Shown: one piece after another, positions 1-9,096 of the stretch
Numbering within the stretch: the first letter of the stretch is position 1
How the letters are laid out: each line of letters opens with the position of its first letter
Source: Conchocele bisecta
Lineage: Eukaryota > Mollusca > Bivalvia > Lucinida > Thyasiridae
Direction: 5' to 3'
NCBI GenBank assembly: GCA_029237695.1
Contig: CM055265.1
Span: forward strand, 68,917,903-68,981,902
DNA length: 64,000 bases
Made by a program: the position numbers and the translations under genes
The notes under the pieces: generated by a model
What the model saw: only the letters and a program-made list of their open reading frames with translations
Told to the model about the DNA's origin: nothing
Databases searched by the model: none

Positions 1-91
1 TGCTCAATAAATGTAAATCCATCATTTGAAATTTCCATATAATTCTAAATTTGCACTTACGAACATTTTTGTCGTACAAAGTTTAGTGAAA
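1..91. repeat. Right arm of a hairpin element (GAGCATAGGCTGCATATGC core)
   Basis: This is half of a long palindromic element whose complete form is at 31842-32084. Its outer end reads TTTAGTGAAACGGGCTCC and its inner end reads TGCTCAATAAATGTAAATCC. Only the right arm lies inside the window here. Confidence 0.8.
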
Positions 92-359
92 CGGGCTCCT
101 GTAGTCTGATTATCATCTGTATATTGCTTGTTAGAAGCATGACAAGTGTTTCATTGATGGAATGGCGAACAGTGTAGATCCTGATCAGACTGTAAGGATC
201 AAATGACGTCGATTTACATAGCAAATGTGGAATATGTAGTGTTTTATGCTAGTCGATGGTCAAATATAAATGTATGAAATAAAAAATTGCTCGTCATATC
301 TTCTCTGTAGTTTCCACTGCCATTCGGAACCAATTACATTTGTATGCTTTTTATTTTAG

Positions 360-415
360 ACCTGTAAAATCCTGGGATACGGCAGCTGTTAAATTCATGT
401 CCGACAGGATTCAAG
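360..415 (+). CDS. TDRD12: TDRD12-like exon T4, copy A
   Basis: A 56-nt internal exon between a TTTTATTTTAG acceptor and a GTAAGA donor. It enters with 1 nt completing a codon (phase 2 before it) and leaves with 1 nt. It encodes PVKSWDTAAVKFMSDRIQ. The W-D-x-A-A-x-x-F pattern after a Tudor core is typical of the SNase-like half of extended Tudor domains. The phase matches exon T3 (30605-30724) before it and the exon at 2635 after it. In this copy the exons that should precede it lie outside the window. The copy B version at 32342 is identical in sequence. The exon is short, so the call rests on phase, splice sites and context. Confidence 0.72.
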
Positions 416-509
416 GTAAGAGTTCACTTCGACTGCCAGCTCCGAAAATGGACCAAATGACATTTACGACATTTGCAGGATAACTGAAAACAACATTTTC
501 AAATAACAG

Positions 510-917
510 TTAACCCTTTCACCCCTAACTATCTGTCGTGAACAATTCCATAATCATTTCTGGGCTATTCCAGTATCAGATAAGGGGTAGTGTTTCAAAA
601 TCTTAAAATTAATTACAAACGCTGCAGATCCTGATGAGACGACTACTGTTTACACATCAACAGACAGCAATTATTGAATAGTTTGCTTCGAAATGAAAAC
701 ATGTCTTGGAGACAATTCTAATGAAATACCAAGATGTGTTTTGATTGACAATAAGAAAAATATGCTATATTTCTGGTCTGTTTATTGTTTTCTGTAGCAT
801 GATAAAGGTACCACAATTTTTTATTGCTTTTTGATACTCACTACTTATGATTTCAATTGGGTTTTTGGCAATTTTAATTGGGTATTTAAGCAAATACGCA
901 GCTTATCTGGAGCTCTG
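510..917. mobile_element. Truncated piggyBac-type MITE fused to a CAGAGCTCC-element remnant
   Basis: The left end TTAACCCTTTCACCCC (TTAA from 510) matches the complete element at 32492-32697. The sequence breaks at 'gagacg|actactg' near 640 and resumes in the 3' part of the element seen at 33516-33891, ending in TTATCTGGAGCTCTG at 917. About 986 bp present in copy B (32626-33611) is missing, so this is a deletion junction. Confidence 0.75.
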
Positions 918-1578
918 ATGGATTTGACCTTACCGGATTCCCGATATCCCTTGTTTGGCTTTCGGGTACATTTTCGGCGTTCTTGTATGTGAGAGTTGGA
1001 TCAGATTATACTCATTATAGGAGTAATAGGATTAGTACTAATACTAATACTTTTGGATGGTGAGGCTAAGTGACTGGTATGGTGAGGACCTGACACCAGA
1101 TCAGGTTATTCTAATTTCTGTACTGGATATATATTTTTTCTGTAAATATTCAGTTCTGATTTTGGGATTTACCCCCGTCACAACAGTAGCCTATTTCACC
1201 AACATTACAAAGTATACTTTTGTAGCAAAGTATGCTTTGAGGGAGTAATCATTTATTTTTCCTGAAATGCATTATTCCATGTAGAACTAACAACTGCATA
1301 TATTTGATGATTAAAAGTATGCAGAATTATTATACTGAATTTATTACATTATCACAGCCAAAATGGCTGTGATAATGTAATAAATTCAGTATAATAAAAA
1401 TTAATAAATTTATCCTAAAATTGAAAATTTCTTCCTCAAAGTATACTTTGCTCAGAAAGTATACTTTGCAATGTTGGTGAAATGGGCTACTGGTACCACA
1501 TGGGATTCAACCCCGTTAACCCGGCCTAAAATGAACGTAGCAGTTGACAGGCCGTTAAACACCATTAAATAAATAAAT
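918..1578 (+). mobile_element. Degenerate SINE-like element with ATAA tail, split by a MITE
   Basis: It shares 'ACCAGATCAGGTTATTCTAATTTC' type sequence, the 'GGGATTTACCCCC' block and the 'CCCCGTTAACCCGGCC' block with the intact SINE at 21684-22150. It ends in a TAAATAAATAAATA tail. A 305-bp MITE (1186-1490) sits inside it. The short open frame beginning at 1057 is repeat-derived. Confidence 0.65.
1186..1490. mobile_element. MITE family 1 (TIR GTAGCCTATTTCACCAACAT)
   Basis: Terminal inverted repeats of about 30 bp (GTAGCCTATTTCACCAACAT and its complement ATGTTGGTGAAATGGGCTAC with one change), plus a near-perfect inner hairpin around 1335-1395. There is no coding capacity. Other members in the window are at 11911, 13119, 31494, 34162, 43539, 45994 and 63876. 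Confidence 0.9.
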
Positions 1579-1754
1579 ATTTTGTGGTTATACCCCCTCC
1601 CCAATCTGTACAGGTATGGTATTCAACCTTGTTGTCTGGCTTAATAAATATGACCTTAGCTGTTCACAGGTCGTTAGCCCATTCAACACTGCAGACCTCT
1701 TTATTAGAGTTTGCAAACGAGCATGACGAGCTGTCTCCTCAGGATATGTCCTTT

Positions 1755-2300
1755 TTGTTGTGCCTGCTTTAGCAGAGGCGCGATTATAGTCGGCGCTTTT
1801 TCCGTCGTCTGCGTCCTCCGGTTTTTGTCGCGCCTGCTTTAGCAGAGGCGCGACTATAGTCGGCGCTTTTTCCGTCGTCGTCGTCCAAATTCTGAAGGTG
1901 AAGGTCATTTATTTACTTGTAATGTTCACCGGTTTTGTAACAGAAATGCGTTAAAACTTATTGTTTTTTCACAATATCTCTTTAACCCCTTGCCAGACTT
2001 TGATATTATGTCACATCAATGTTTGTCTAGGGATGATGCTTCATTACGCACACCCCCACATCCAAATTCTCAAGCTCACGGTCATTTATTTACTTTTAAT
2101 GTTCACAGGTTTTATAACAGAAATGCGTTAAAGTTATTGTTTTTTCACAATATCTCTTTAACCCCTTGCCAGACTTTGATAATATTTCACATCAATCTTT
2201 GTCTAGGGATGATGCTTCATTACACACACCCCCACATCCAAATTCTCAAGGTCAAGGTTATTTATTTACTTGTAATGTTCACGGTCAAATGCCTCGGTAG
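1755..2300. repeat. Interspersed repeat with ~190-bp tandem units
   Basis: Two GCCTGCTTTAGCAGAGGCGC blocks are followed by about two and a half units carrying 'TTGCCAGACTTTGAT', 'TTTGTCTAGGGATGATGCTT' and 'CACCCCCACATCCAAATTCT'. Copy B (34735-35430) has one more unit. Open frames here read through the repeat and are not genes. Confidence 0.75.
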
Positions 2301-2375
2301 ACGCGATACCGTTTCCGTCGCGGAATTCTTGTTGCAAGTAATTTTCATATGTTTTAGAAAAAAAGCCCACTAGAC

Positions 2376-2627
2376 TGAAAATAACTGGAGAAATGGGATT
2401 AGTGGCCAGTAGCCCGATTACAATTTACATTGCTTGTTAGAAGCATTGCTGGTGTTTCATCGATAGAATGGCGTACCGTACAGATCCTGATCAGAGTTTC
2501 ATCGATGGAATAGCGAACAGTGAAGATCCTGATCAGAATGTGCGGATGCACAGGCTGATCTGGATCTACACTGGTCGCAAAACCCATAAGCCCGATTTCT
2601 CCAGTCACAGCCACCAATAAATAAATA
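2376..2627. mobile_element. Degenerate MITE family 3 (CTGTGACTGGAGAAATGG)
   Basis: It begins 'AACTGGAGAAATGGG' and ends 'GATTTCTCCAGTCACAGCCA'. An internal direct duplication carries 'TTTCATCGATGGAATAGCG'. The right end lies only a few bases before the acceptor of the exon at 2635. Confidence 0.8.
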
Positions 2628-2634
2628 TTTCCAG

Positions 2635-2784
2635 AGAGTACCAGCTTCAAAGCCCACGTGCTGGGGGAGACGGCGGACGGAGTGCTTTCTATCCGGCTCT
2701 ATATCCAACTGAGGACCCGGCTAGAGTGTCTCAACGAAGTCCTCGTCCAGCAGCAGTTTGCCATGAACCGGTCACTCGAGTCCG
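2635..2784 (+). CDS. TDRD12: TDRD12-like exon, SNase-like half of extended Tudor domain, copy A
   Basis: A 150-nt internal exon (2 nt, then 49 codons, then 1 nt) between ATATTTCCAG and GTATGG. It enters in phase 1, matching exon T4, and leaves in phase 1, matching the exon at 3744. It encodes 'FKAHVLGETADGVLSIRLYI' and later 'LNEVLVQQQFA'. A short beta hairpin, an L-Y-I strand and an 'N-x-x-L-V-x-x-x-F-A' helix are the usual end of an extended Tudor fold. The exon is GC-rich beside AT-rich introns. Copy B (35763-35912) is open and differs by one Ser-to-Asn change. There is no ATG-started open frame here, so the exon is easy to miss. Confidence 0.82.
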
Positions 2785-3743
2785 GTATGGCGCAATTTAC
2801 ATGTTTATAAAATACAGTCTACACTCGTTTACTCAAATTCCAGGGGACTGAGGAAAATACTTTGAATTAACGAAAGTTTTAGTTAACAAGAGTTGTTATA
2901 CAGTCAAACTTGTGAATAAAGGCCAGCCATGGGAAAGAAAAAAATATTGCCTTTGTTCCCAGGTGGTCTTTGTTCACAGGTTCATTTATGTAGTACTTAA
3001 ATAATTGGGAAGGCAAAAGCTTGGCTGCTATATACAGGCAATTGCTATTCGGAGGTGGCCTTTAGCACAGGTTTCACTGTATAGTAAAACATGCACTTGG
3101 GGCCATGAATTTGACTGAGTTATCAGTAGTTTGACTGAAGAGAGTTTGAGGTAACGAGTGTCGACTGTACATGTGCAGAGGAATCTGCAATTGGAGGGAG
3201 GACGGGGGCATGCTGATCTTAACGATGAATCCATTCTTGAGGCTTGCACAGTGCTCCGTCTTCACAGGTGCATTCCTGTCTTTATACGTGGCCGTGACTG
3301 GAGAAATGGGGCTTATGGGATTTGTGACCAGTATAGATTCTGATCAAATAGCAAACTCCCGTAGCCTGATAATGATCTATATTGCTTGATAGAAGGATGA
3401 CAGGTGTTTCATTGATGGAATGGCGAACAGTGCAGATCCCGATCAGACTGCGGATGCACAGGCTGATCTGGATCTACACTGGTCGCAAAACCCGTAAGCC
3501 TCATTTCTCCAGTCACAGCCACATTATAGAGAATACAATGTGCAGATAAATTTCGAGTGATGTACATATATAATATAACGGTTATTTGATTTTCCATTCG
3601 TTCCACCGCGCAACGATATTTCGCTCCTAAAGTCACACAATCTCGCATGCTGCAGAACTCGTTCATGTATCCAATAACACAGATTAAATAACCTATAATT
3701 GTTGAAAGATCCCTTTTACTCGGTCTTTGCCCCGTGTTTCCAG
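2785..3743 (+). other. Intron with one MITE family 3 copy (3285-3526)
   Basis: The MITE has ends TACGTGGCCGTGACTGGAGA and TCTCCAGTCACAGCCACA. The rest is AT-rich with no gene that I can see. The acceptor is GTGTTTCCAG. Confidence 0.7.
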
Positions 3744-4047
3744 AACCAGCGCCGCGTACTGTGATGGTTAGCAAGCCGAGACGAACAATAAAAGATGAAT
3801 GTCTCAAACTGAGCCTCAGGAACAACACGGACAACAAGCACAAAGCAACTGTGTGCCATCGAGACCCGGACGGCATCGCGTACAATTCCGAGCCAGATCT
3901 CTCGTCTAATCTCCGCGGCAGTGTCTCTGACGTTGGGTACACGACAGACTATCAGGGCTTGACAATTCCTCACAGGCGAAAAACTAGGGATGTCGCAGCA
4001 GATTCCGCGGATAAAGTAGTGAATAATCCCACAGAGCTCGAGATAAG
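3744..4047 (+). CDS. TDRD12: TDRD12-like linker exon, copy A
   Basis: A 304-nt internal exon (2 nt + 100 codons + 2 nt). It encodes a basic, charged, Ser/Asn-rich linker that starts PAPRTVMVSKPRRTIKDE and ends NNPTELEI. I see no catalytic motif. The last five codons (TELEI) and the donor ATAAG|GTGCGT come from the terminal repeat of a MITE that forms the next intron (4032-4401). The copy B version (37066-37369) has the same length and is open. It is likely a disordered region between the extended Tudor fold and the helicase domain. Confidence 0.85.
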
Positions 4048-4401
4048 GTGCGTATTGGCGTATTTTACAAATTTATTTTAGCAGAATACGCATTGATTAT
4101 CAAAAGTGGAAGTACAAAATACTCTTGGCAATGTGAAAATACGCATTGATTTTCAAATTGAGTAGTGAAAATACTGTAATAAAGTTGAAAATTTACTTAG
4201 TTGAGCTGCAAAAAGCAAACTGTGTTTGCTTTTTGCAGCTCAAATAAGTGAATTTTTAAATTTGTTTTATTTTTTATTATTAGTTCCCTATTTAATAAGG
4301 AAATCAATAATACATTTGTAAAACTAAAATACGCATTGAATTTGAAGAAAAAAAAAGGAGTATATAATACTCTTTAGATACAAAACTTATATGGAGTTCT
4401 G
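4032..4401. mobile_element. MITE family 4 (CAGAGCTC...) that forms most of an intron
   Basis: Ends CAGAGCTCGAGATAAG and CTTATATGGAGTTCTG (13 of 16 bases pair as inverted repeats), flanked by the 6-bp direct repeat ATCCCA (4026-4031 and 4402-4407). An inner hairpin GAGCTGCAAAAAGCAAAC / GTTTGCTTTTTGCAGCTC lies at 4203-4242. The 5' splice site (4047|4048) is inside the left terminal repeat. The acceptor is 26 bp beyond the right end in host sequence. Confidence 0.85.
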
Positions 4402-4427
4402 ATCCCACAGACTATTTTATGTTCCAG

Positions 4428-5456
4428 CAGGACTAGCAGAGCAACGCATTCTTCTGTGTCGAGTGAAAGTGAGCATGGTCTTTCCAGGAATTTCACTGTC
4501 TCCGATGTCGTTACTAGGGATAGACCTATTTCTGGTTGCAAGACAAATGTTCAGGCTAGTTTGTGCAGGTTACAACATCAGCGTGATAGTGATGGTGCAT
4601 TTATGAGCAGGTGTTCCGCGAATTCAGACGATGAAACTATGGAAGCGAGTCGTACTGTATCGGATATATCACAAAGTTTGGCAATGAAGCTGCGATCACC
4701 GTTGTCTAGTAGGTGTACATCGGTGTCAGATTGTGAGTCACATGGTAGTGGGTCAGCCAGTGGTCCTGGGGTATTGGAGTCGTCACCCAGCCCTGGTCGC
4801 GGGACGGCGTTCGGTGTGGGACGGGGATGCCCGCCTGCCCTAGGGCCGGGCCGCGGGTTCGGCTACCTCTCCCCGCCCACTCGCCCTGGCAGCTCCTCGC
4901 CCTCCGTGGTGAACACAAGATCACCGGCCGTCCGGTCACTGGACAAACTCCTGGGTGGTGCCGATATAGCTCGACCAACCTCGGTATGTCAATGTGAGAG
5001 TCGTGTTTCAGACAGCGAACATTCACTTGGCGTCATGCGCCATTCATTGGATGGATATTCTAGTAGCGAAAGTAGTTTAGGGCGGGGTGCTGTGCTCAAA
5101 CCATTTCCTAATGATCACATGATGTCAATTTCACAGAAAACAAACAATATCTCATCCGCTACGTCTTCAAAACATTCACTGGATGGGCAGTTTTCAAACA
5201 GTGACAGTGACTCGTTAATACCACAGAGATCTACTCGTTCTGACCGACCTATCTGTGCAGCTAGCCAGCCTTGTTCGAGGGAGTTGGGTGCCGGTAACCA
5301 TGGTAACAGAGACTACTCATCTGGTAGTGAGTCTGCTGTACGAAACGTTCTAGTCGACTCTATACACGGTGAAATGGAATTCAAAAAGTCGCGACTTCCA
5401 AAGGGAGCTAAATCCGGGACAACTGGGAATCGGGTCGTACCAAAGGTTTCGTCTAT
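4428..5456 (+). CDS. TDRD12: TDRD12-like large linker exon (Ser-rich, RG motifs), copy A, intact
   Basis: A 1,029-nt internal exon, open throughout (1 nt + 342 codons + 2 nt). The acceptor is a NAGNAG site (CCAGCAG), so the exon may begin at 4428 or 4431, adding or dropping one residue without changing frame. The protein is strongly Ser/Asp-rich and low in hydrophobic residues, hence disordered. It has repeated HSLDG words, acidic-serine runs such as SNSDSDS, and one Gly/Pro/Arg patch (PGRG, GVGRG, GPGRG; about 4790-4865) of the kind that can carry methylarginines recognised by Tudor domains. The donor is TCTAT|GTAAGT. The copy B equivalent (37755-38784) is broken by frameshifts. Confidence 0.88.
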
Positions 5457-5480
5457 GTAAGTCACTTGTGTTGCGACGTA

Positions 5481-5833
5481 TACGTGGCCGTGACTGGAGA
5501 AATGGACCAGGGATTCCGCTAGCGATCGCCACTTTCCCAATTGGCGTTAAAAATAAACAATTGGCTTTTTTTTTTTTTTTTTTAAGGCGATTTTTTTATT
5601 GTCATCAGCGGAATCCGTGATGGACCTCATGAGATGTGTGACCAATGTAGCTCCTGATCAAACAGCACACTCTTGTAGCTTGATAAAAATTTATATTGCT
5701 TGTTAGAAGCATGATTGGTGTTTCATTGATGGAATGGCGAACAGTGCAGATCCTGATCAGGCTGTACAGGCTGATCTGGATCTACACTGGCCGTAAAACC
5801 CATAAACCCCATTTCTCCAGTCACAGCCACATA
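5481..5833. mobile_element. MITE family 3, carrying a nested hairpin insertion
   Basis: Outer ends TACGTGGCCGTGACTGGAGA and TCTCCAGTCACAGCCACATA. The body is split by a 112-bp element (5508-5619). Confidence 0.88.
5508..5619. mobile_element. MITE family 5 (CAGGGATTCCGC), nested, 6-bp TSD
   Basis: Ends CAGGGATTCCGCTAGCGATC and CAGCGGAATCCGTG, flanked by ATGGAC on both sides (5502-5507 and 5620-5625). Inside is a T-rich loop. It belongs to the same family as the element at 24733-24898. Confidence 0.82.
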
Positions 5834-5898
5834 TATTGGTAGAACGTTGTCACATGACGTTAGTGAATTACGTCTGGAATGACGTCACAGAAACACAA
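5834..5898. other. Micro-inversion between copies, contains a full CRE palindrome
   Basis: The stretch TTGGTAGAACGTTG ... CAGAAACA is the reverse complement of copy B 39294-39356. Within it are TGACGTCA and two TGACGT-like half sites. The flanking CAATGAAACGTTAG is in the same orientation in both copies. Confidence 0.85.
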
Positions 5899-6380
5899 TG
5901 AAACGTTAGTTTTCAATTTGTTGTAACCGGGATATTCGTATCGGGGTCCATGCTTGATACGACACTAAATTATTCGTCCGTGCGTAGTCGGTCAATACAA
6001 AGCTTGTTACCCGATACATTGTTATGCTTACAAATAATCGTACATTGCTGGTGACAACTGATTCTTTGTTAATATCTGTATTTATCGATGAAAACCTATT
6101 TAAACAGCATATGAGAATTGTCTCCAATGGATGGATACTCGTGCACTGCCAAAATACGTTTTTGTTTCGGAACAAGATAGATATGAAAAAACCTAATGAT
6201 GTCTCAAATATTCAATATGTGGTTTTCGCTTCATTCACTGCACATGACGTATATAAGCCAATCGCACCATTTCATTTTCTGGAATTCCAATTAAGTTTAA
6301 CAATTAAGTCCAATTAAGCAACTATGATAAACGAGAGATAATTTAGCTATGTAATTTCGCTATTCCAAATGACTTTATAG

Positions 6381-6944
6381 TCTGTTTCACAAAAGCTGCC
6401 CAAATTTTACGGCTATATAGACAATTAAAAAACAATATTATTTTCGATAATATTAAATTAAAGGAAAATTTAAGAATGAGCCTTCTTTTTATTTCGTGAA
6501 ATTCGGTCAAATATTGATTTTATTTCGAAAACAAAATTTCCCCATGTTAAATCCCCATAGACATCTTCACGGAGTGAAGATGTCTATGGGGATTTAACAT
6601 GGGGAAATATTTTTGAATTTTAGAAATACTGGACCGATTTTTAAAATTTAACTTGTTTTCTTAGTTAGATCATCATATCCAAGCTATCTAGTGAGGTTTC
6701 GGAGTCAATTTCCAATTTTTTTCGTTTTTTGACTCCTCCCACACTTCCTTACCACTTTTTCCCCCATGTTAAATTCCCATAGACAAATAAATTTTTCGTA
6801 ATAAAATCAATATTTGACCGTATTTCACGAAATAAAAAGAAGGCTCATTCTTAAATTTTCCTTTAATTTAATATTATCGAAAACAAAATGGTTTTTGAAT
6901 TGTTTATATGGCCGAAAAATTTGGGCAGCTTTCGTGAAACAGAC
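6381..6944. mobile_element. MITE family 2 (CTGTTTCACGAAAGCTGCCC)
   Basis: Terminal repeats TCTGTTTCACAAAAGCTGCC and GGGCAGCTTTCGTGAAACAG, with an inner perfect hairpin (GACATCTTCACGGAGTGAAGATGTC around 6560-6590). There is no coding capacity. In copy B only the right part remains (39733-40042). Confidence 0.88.
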
Positions 6945-6959
6945 AGTAGTATTGTATTC

Positions 6960-7045
6960 TCTGTATGTGGCTGTGACTGGAGAAATGGTGGCTTTTGGGT
7001 TTTGCAACCAGTGTAGATCCAGATCAGCCTGTGCATCCACGTAAT
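6960..7045 (+). mobile_element. Left-end fragment of MITE family 3
   Basis: Starts TATGTGGCTGTGACTGGAGA and stops after 'GATCAGCCTGTGCATCCACG'. The right half is missing. Confidence 0.75.
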
Positions 7046-7220
7046 TTCTTGAAATATGTTTACCAAATTTATAATATTAATTTTAATCCGCATGTGAAAT
7101 TTGTGCAACTTTTGACGTCTTTTATGGAATATATTGTAAATTTTGTTAACGTATTTCATGAAATTATGCAGATGCCCCGAAGGTACAAAAATCGCATGGC
7201 GTGCCTCATATTTGTTGCAG

Positions 7221-7667
7221 GTCTCCGGAGAAAGAAGCTTTTGATATACATGCCAGTGGAAAAGCCTTACATGCAATGACATCTTCGCCATCTCGCGATT
7301 CAGCTGCCAAAACAAAGGCGACACATACGTATTCGCGAACTGTCCCTAATCAACCTAGGCCAGACAATACACGTTCTCGTCTCGGACCCAATGCTGACCC
7401 ATCTCCAGTTACTCGTTCACAGCAATTTGAAGACGTAGTACCACATGCTGGTGATACATGGACGGTTGGTGCTTCGATGTCTAAGACTAAAGACTTAATG
7501 ACTCGCCTGAAGGAGTTGTCATCACAACGTGGCGGTGGTGATGCCGGTGACCCATCTACAGTGAAAACGGGTGATCGACCCCAGACCAGGCCGAGTTGCG
7601 ACCCACCCCCGTCTAGGGCGACAATTTCCGACAAAGGATCCTCATCCAACGATGAGGTTGTTGTTCG
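7221..7667 (+). CDS. TDRD12: TDRD12-like linker exon, copy A
   Basis: A 447-nt internal exon (1 nt + 148 codons + 2 nt). The acceptor is CATATTTGTTGCAG and the donor GTTCG|GTCAGT. The open frame extends upstream of the acceptor in copy B but is broken there in copy A by two 1-nt indels, which shows that the upstream part is intron. It encodes SPEKEAFDIHASGKAL, then a Thr/Ser/Pro-rich disordered stretch, one possible short amphipathic helix (KTKDLMTRLKELSSQRGGG) and a Pro-rich end. I recognise no domain. The copy B exon (40313-40759) is open and very similar. Confidence 0.86.
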
Positions 7668-7872
7668 GTCAGTATATAGTTATATTAACATTTGTTTACA
7701 TTTTCAATCAGCAGGCGCGACTGTAGTCGCCGCTTTCTCTGTTGTTCATCATCTGCATCAACAAATATCAAAAAGTCTGTACAAGTTAAAGCATGCAAAG
7801 AGTTGAATATTGGTCCAATTGTCCGAGAAAATAAAGAAATTTGTTCTAATTGTTCCTTCTGCCAGTGGGCTG

Positions 7873-8086
7873 TTAACCCTTCCTACGCTGTTGAGGGAAA
7901 TTGCCGTCTGCTGTTTTTCATTTTTGCTTTAATTCTTAACAAAAAAATGGTTTTGACAGCACATGAGAATCGTCTCCACTGGAGACGATTCTCATGTGCT
8001 GTCAAAACCAGATTTTTGTCGAGAAATATTGAAAATAAAACATTTCCAGCAGACGACAACATTTAATTCAGCATAGTAAGGGTTAA
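7873..8086. mobile_element. piggyBac-type MITE with perfect hairpin core
   Basis: TTAA|CCCTTCCTACGCTG ... CAGCATAGTAAGGG|TTAA, with inner GCCGTCTGCTGTT / CCAGCAGACGACAAC arms and a central hairpin ACATGAGAATCGTCTCCA / TGGAGACGATTCTCATGT. TTAA target sites plus CCC-starting ends are the piggyBac signature. Copy B (40965-41132) lacks the central hairpin. Confidence 0.78.
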
Positions 8087-8185
8087 GCATCATTCCATTC
8101 AAATTTGCCAATGCATTGTTGTTTACAAAAACTTAGTCTTATACTTGTGGGTAGATGGTTGTTAGCATGCAAAGCATAAATTTAA

Positions 8186-8495
8186 TAATGGGATTCATCC
8201 TTACCGGAATCCCGATATCCCTGGTTTGTCCCGCAGGTAAAATGTACATTTTATTTTTGGCTTTCTTGTTACTTGATGATGACTTGGTGCCAGATCAGGT
8301 TATTCTAATTTCATGGATGATGATATTTTATGTAAATATTCAGTTCATGTAATGTAAATATTCAATATCCCCCCCCTCCCCCAACCCTGCCCCCTTCCAT
8401 ACAGGTGAAATATGTGATTTGACCCCATTAACCCGGCCTAAATTGACCATAGTTGGTGACAGGCCATTGAACACCATTAAATAAATAAATAAATA
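8186..8495 (+). mobile_element. Degenerate SINE-like element with (AAAT)n tail
   Basis: Shares CCTTACCGGAATCCCGATAT, the CCAGATCAGGTTATTCTAAT block and GACCCCATTAACCCGGCC with other copies. It ends ATTAAATAAATAAATAAATA. It abuts the acceptor region of the exon at 8535. Confidence 0.65.
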
Positions 8496-8534
8496 AGTAG
8501 TCTTTTACCGTCTTTGTAAACTTATATATTGCAG

Positions 8535-8621
8535 ACCAAAAGTATTGACAAAGACAGTTGGATCAGTGAATAGGTCCACCCTGATGACCAATAACTTGTT
8601 GGGTTTACAGTCGGGCCAGAA
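8535..8621 (+). CDS. TDRD12: TDRD12-like short exon, copy A, intact
   Basis: An 87-nt internal exon (1 nt + 28 codons + 2 nt) between TATATTGCAG and GTAAGT. It encodes a basic Ser/Thr/Leu stretch, PKVLTKTVGSVNRS then TLMTNNLLGLQSGQ. The phases match the neighbouring exons. Copy B (41585-41670) has GG where copy A has GGG and is shifted by -1. Confidence 0.75.
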
Positions 8622-8647
8622 GTAAGTACACTCGGACCATTTCCTTG

Positions 8648-8874
8648 TTAACCCATTTTATGCTGAAGCTACACCATTTTGTTTGTGGAAGATCCTAAAT
8701 AATTTCTTTATACATGCTTAGACGTATATGTTGTGACCACCGTTTGAACCGTCTCGTTGAGACGGTTCAAATGAGTGGTCACAACATATACTTTCATTGA
8801 GAACAAAATAATATAAAAGTAAAGTATTTAAAAATTTCATGCCCAAAAGGTGTATTCCGAATGAAGTGGGTTAA
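8648..8874. mobile_element. piggyBac-type hairpin MITE (TTAACCCATTT)
   Basis: TTAA|CCCATTTTATGC ... AAGTGGG|TTAA, with a perfect inner hairpin TTTGAACCGTCTC / GAGACGGTTCAAA. It is present in both copies. Confidence 0.72.
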
Positions 8875-8989
8875 ATCTTTCACTCATGTTACTGGATTGG
8901 GCTCTTCTATCTTAATTTTCAGACGATTCCATTAATTAGAATGGGGCAATGTTGTAAAAAAAATCAGGCTATCCATACATCGTGCAGAT

Positions 8990-9096
8990 CTGGGGTTCAC
9001 TAAGCTTCGTACAACTAAAATGTTCGTAAGCGCAAATTTAGGATCGTCTGGAAATTTCAATTGATGGATTTACATTTATTGAGCATAGGCTGCATA
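8990..9096. repeat. Left arm of hairpin element (same family as 31842-32084)
   Basis: Reads TTCACTAAGCTTCGTACAAC inward to GAGCATAGGCTGCATA and stops at the insertion point of the element at 9097. Confidence 0.75.

Noticed and set aside
3028..3389. Several overlapping short frames around 3000-3400 on both strands
   Set aside because: They lie across an intron and a family 3 MITE. Similar frames recur wherever the MITE occurs.
4706..5026. Antisense frame opposite the large linker exon (also 3716-3973, 7350-7649, 37038-37295, 40442-40741, 63612-63809)
   Set aside because: These are minus-strand shadows of GC-rich coding exons. They show no family resemblance or independent splice or start signals.
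6560..6600. Perfect hairpins as microRNA precursors (also 1335, 7960, 8740, 11020)
   Set aside because: Each is the centre of a repeated MITE with terminal inverted repeats. Nothing points to a host miRNA without small-RNA data.
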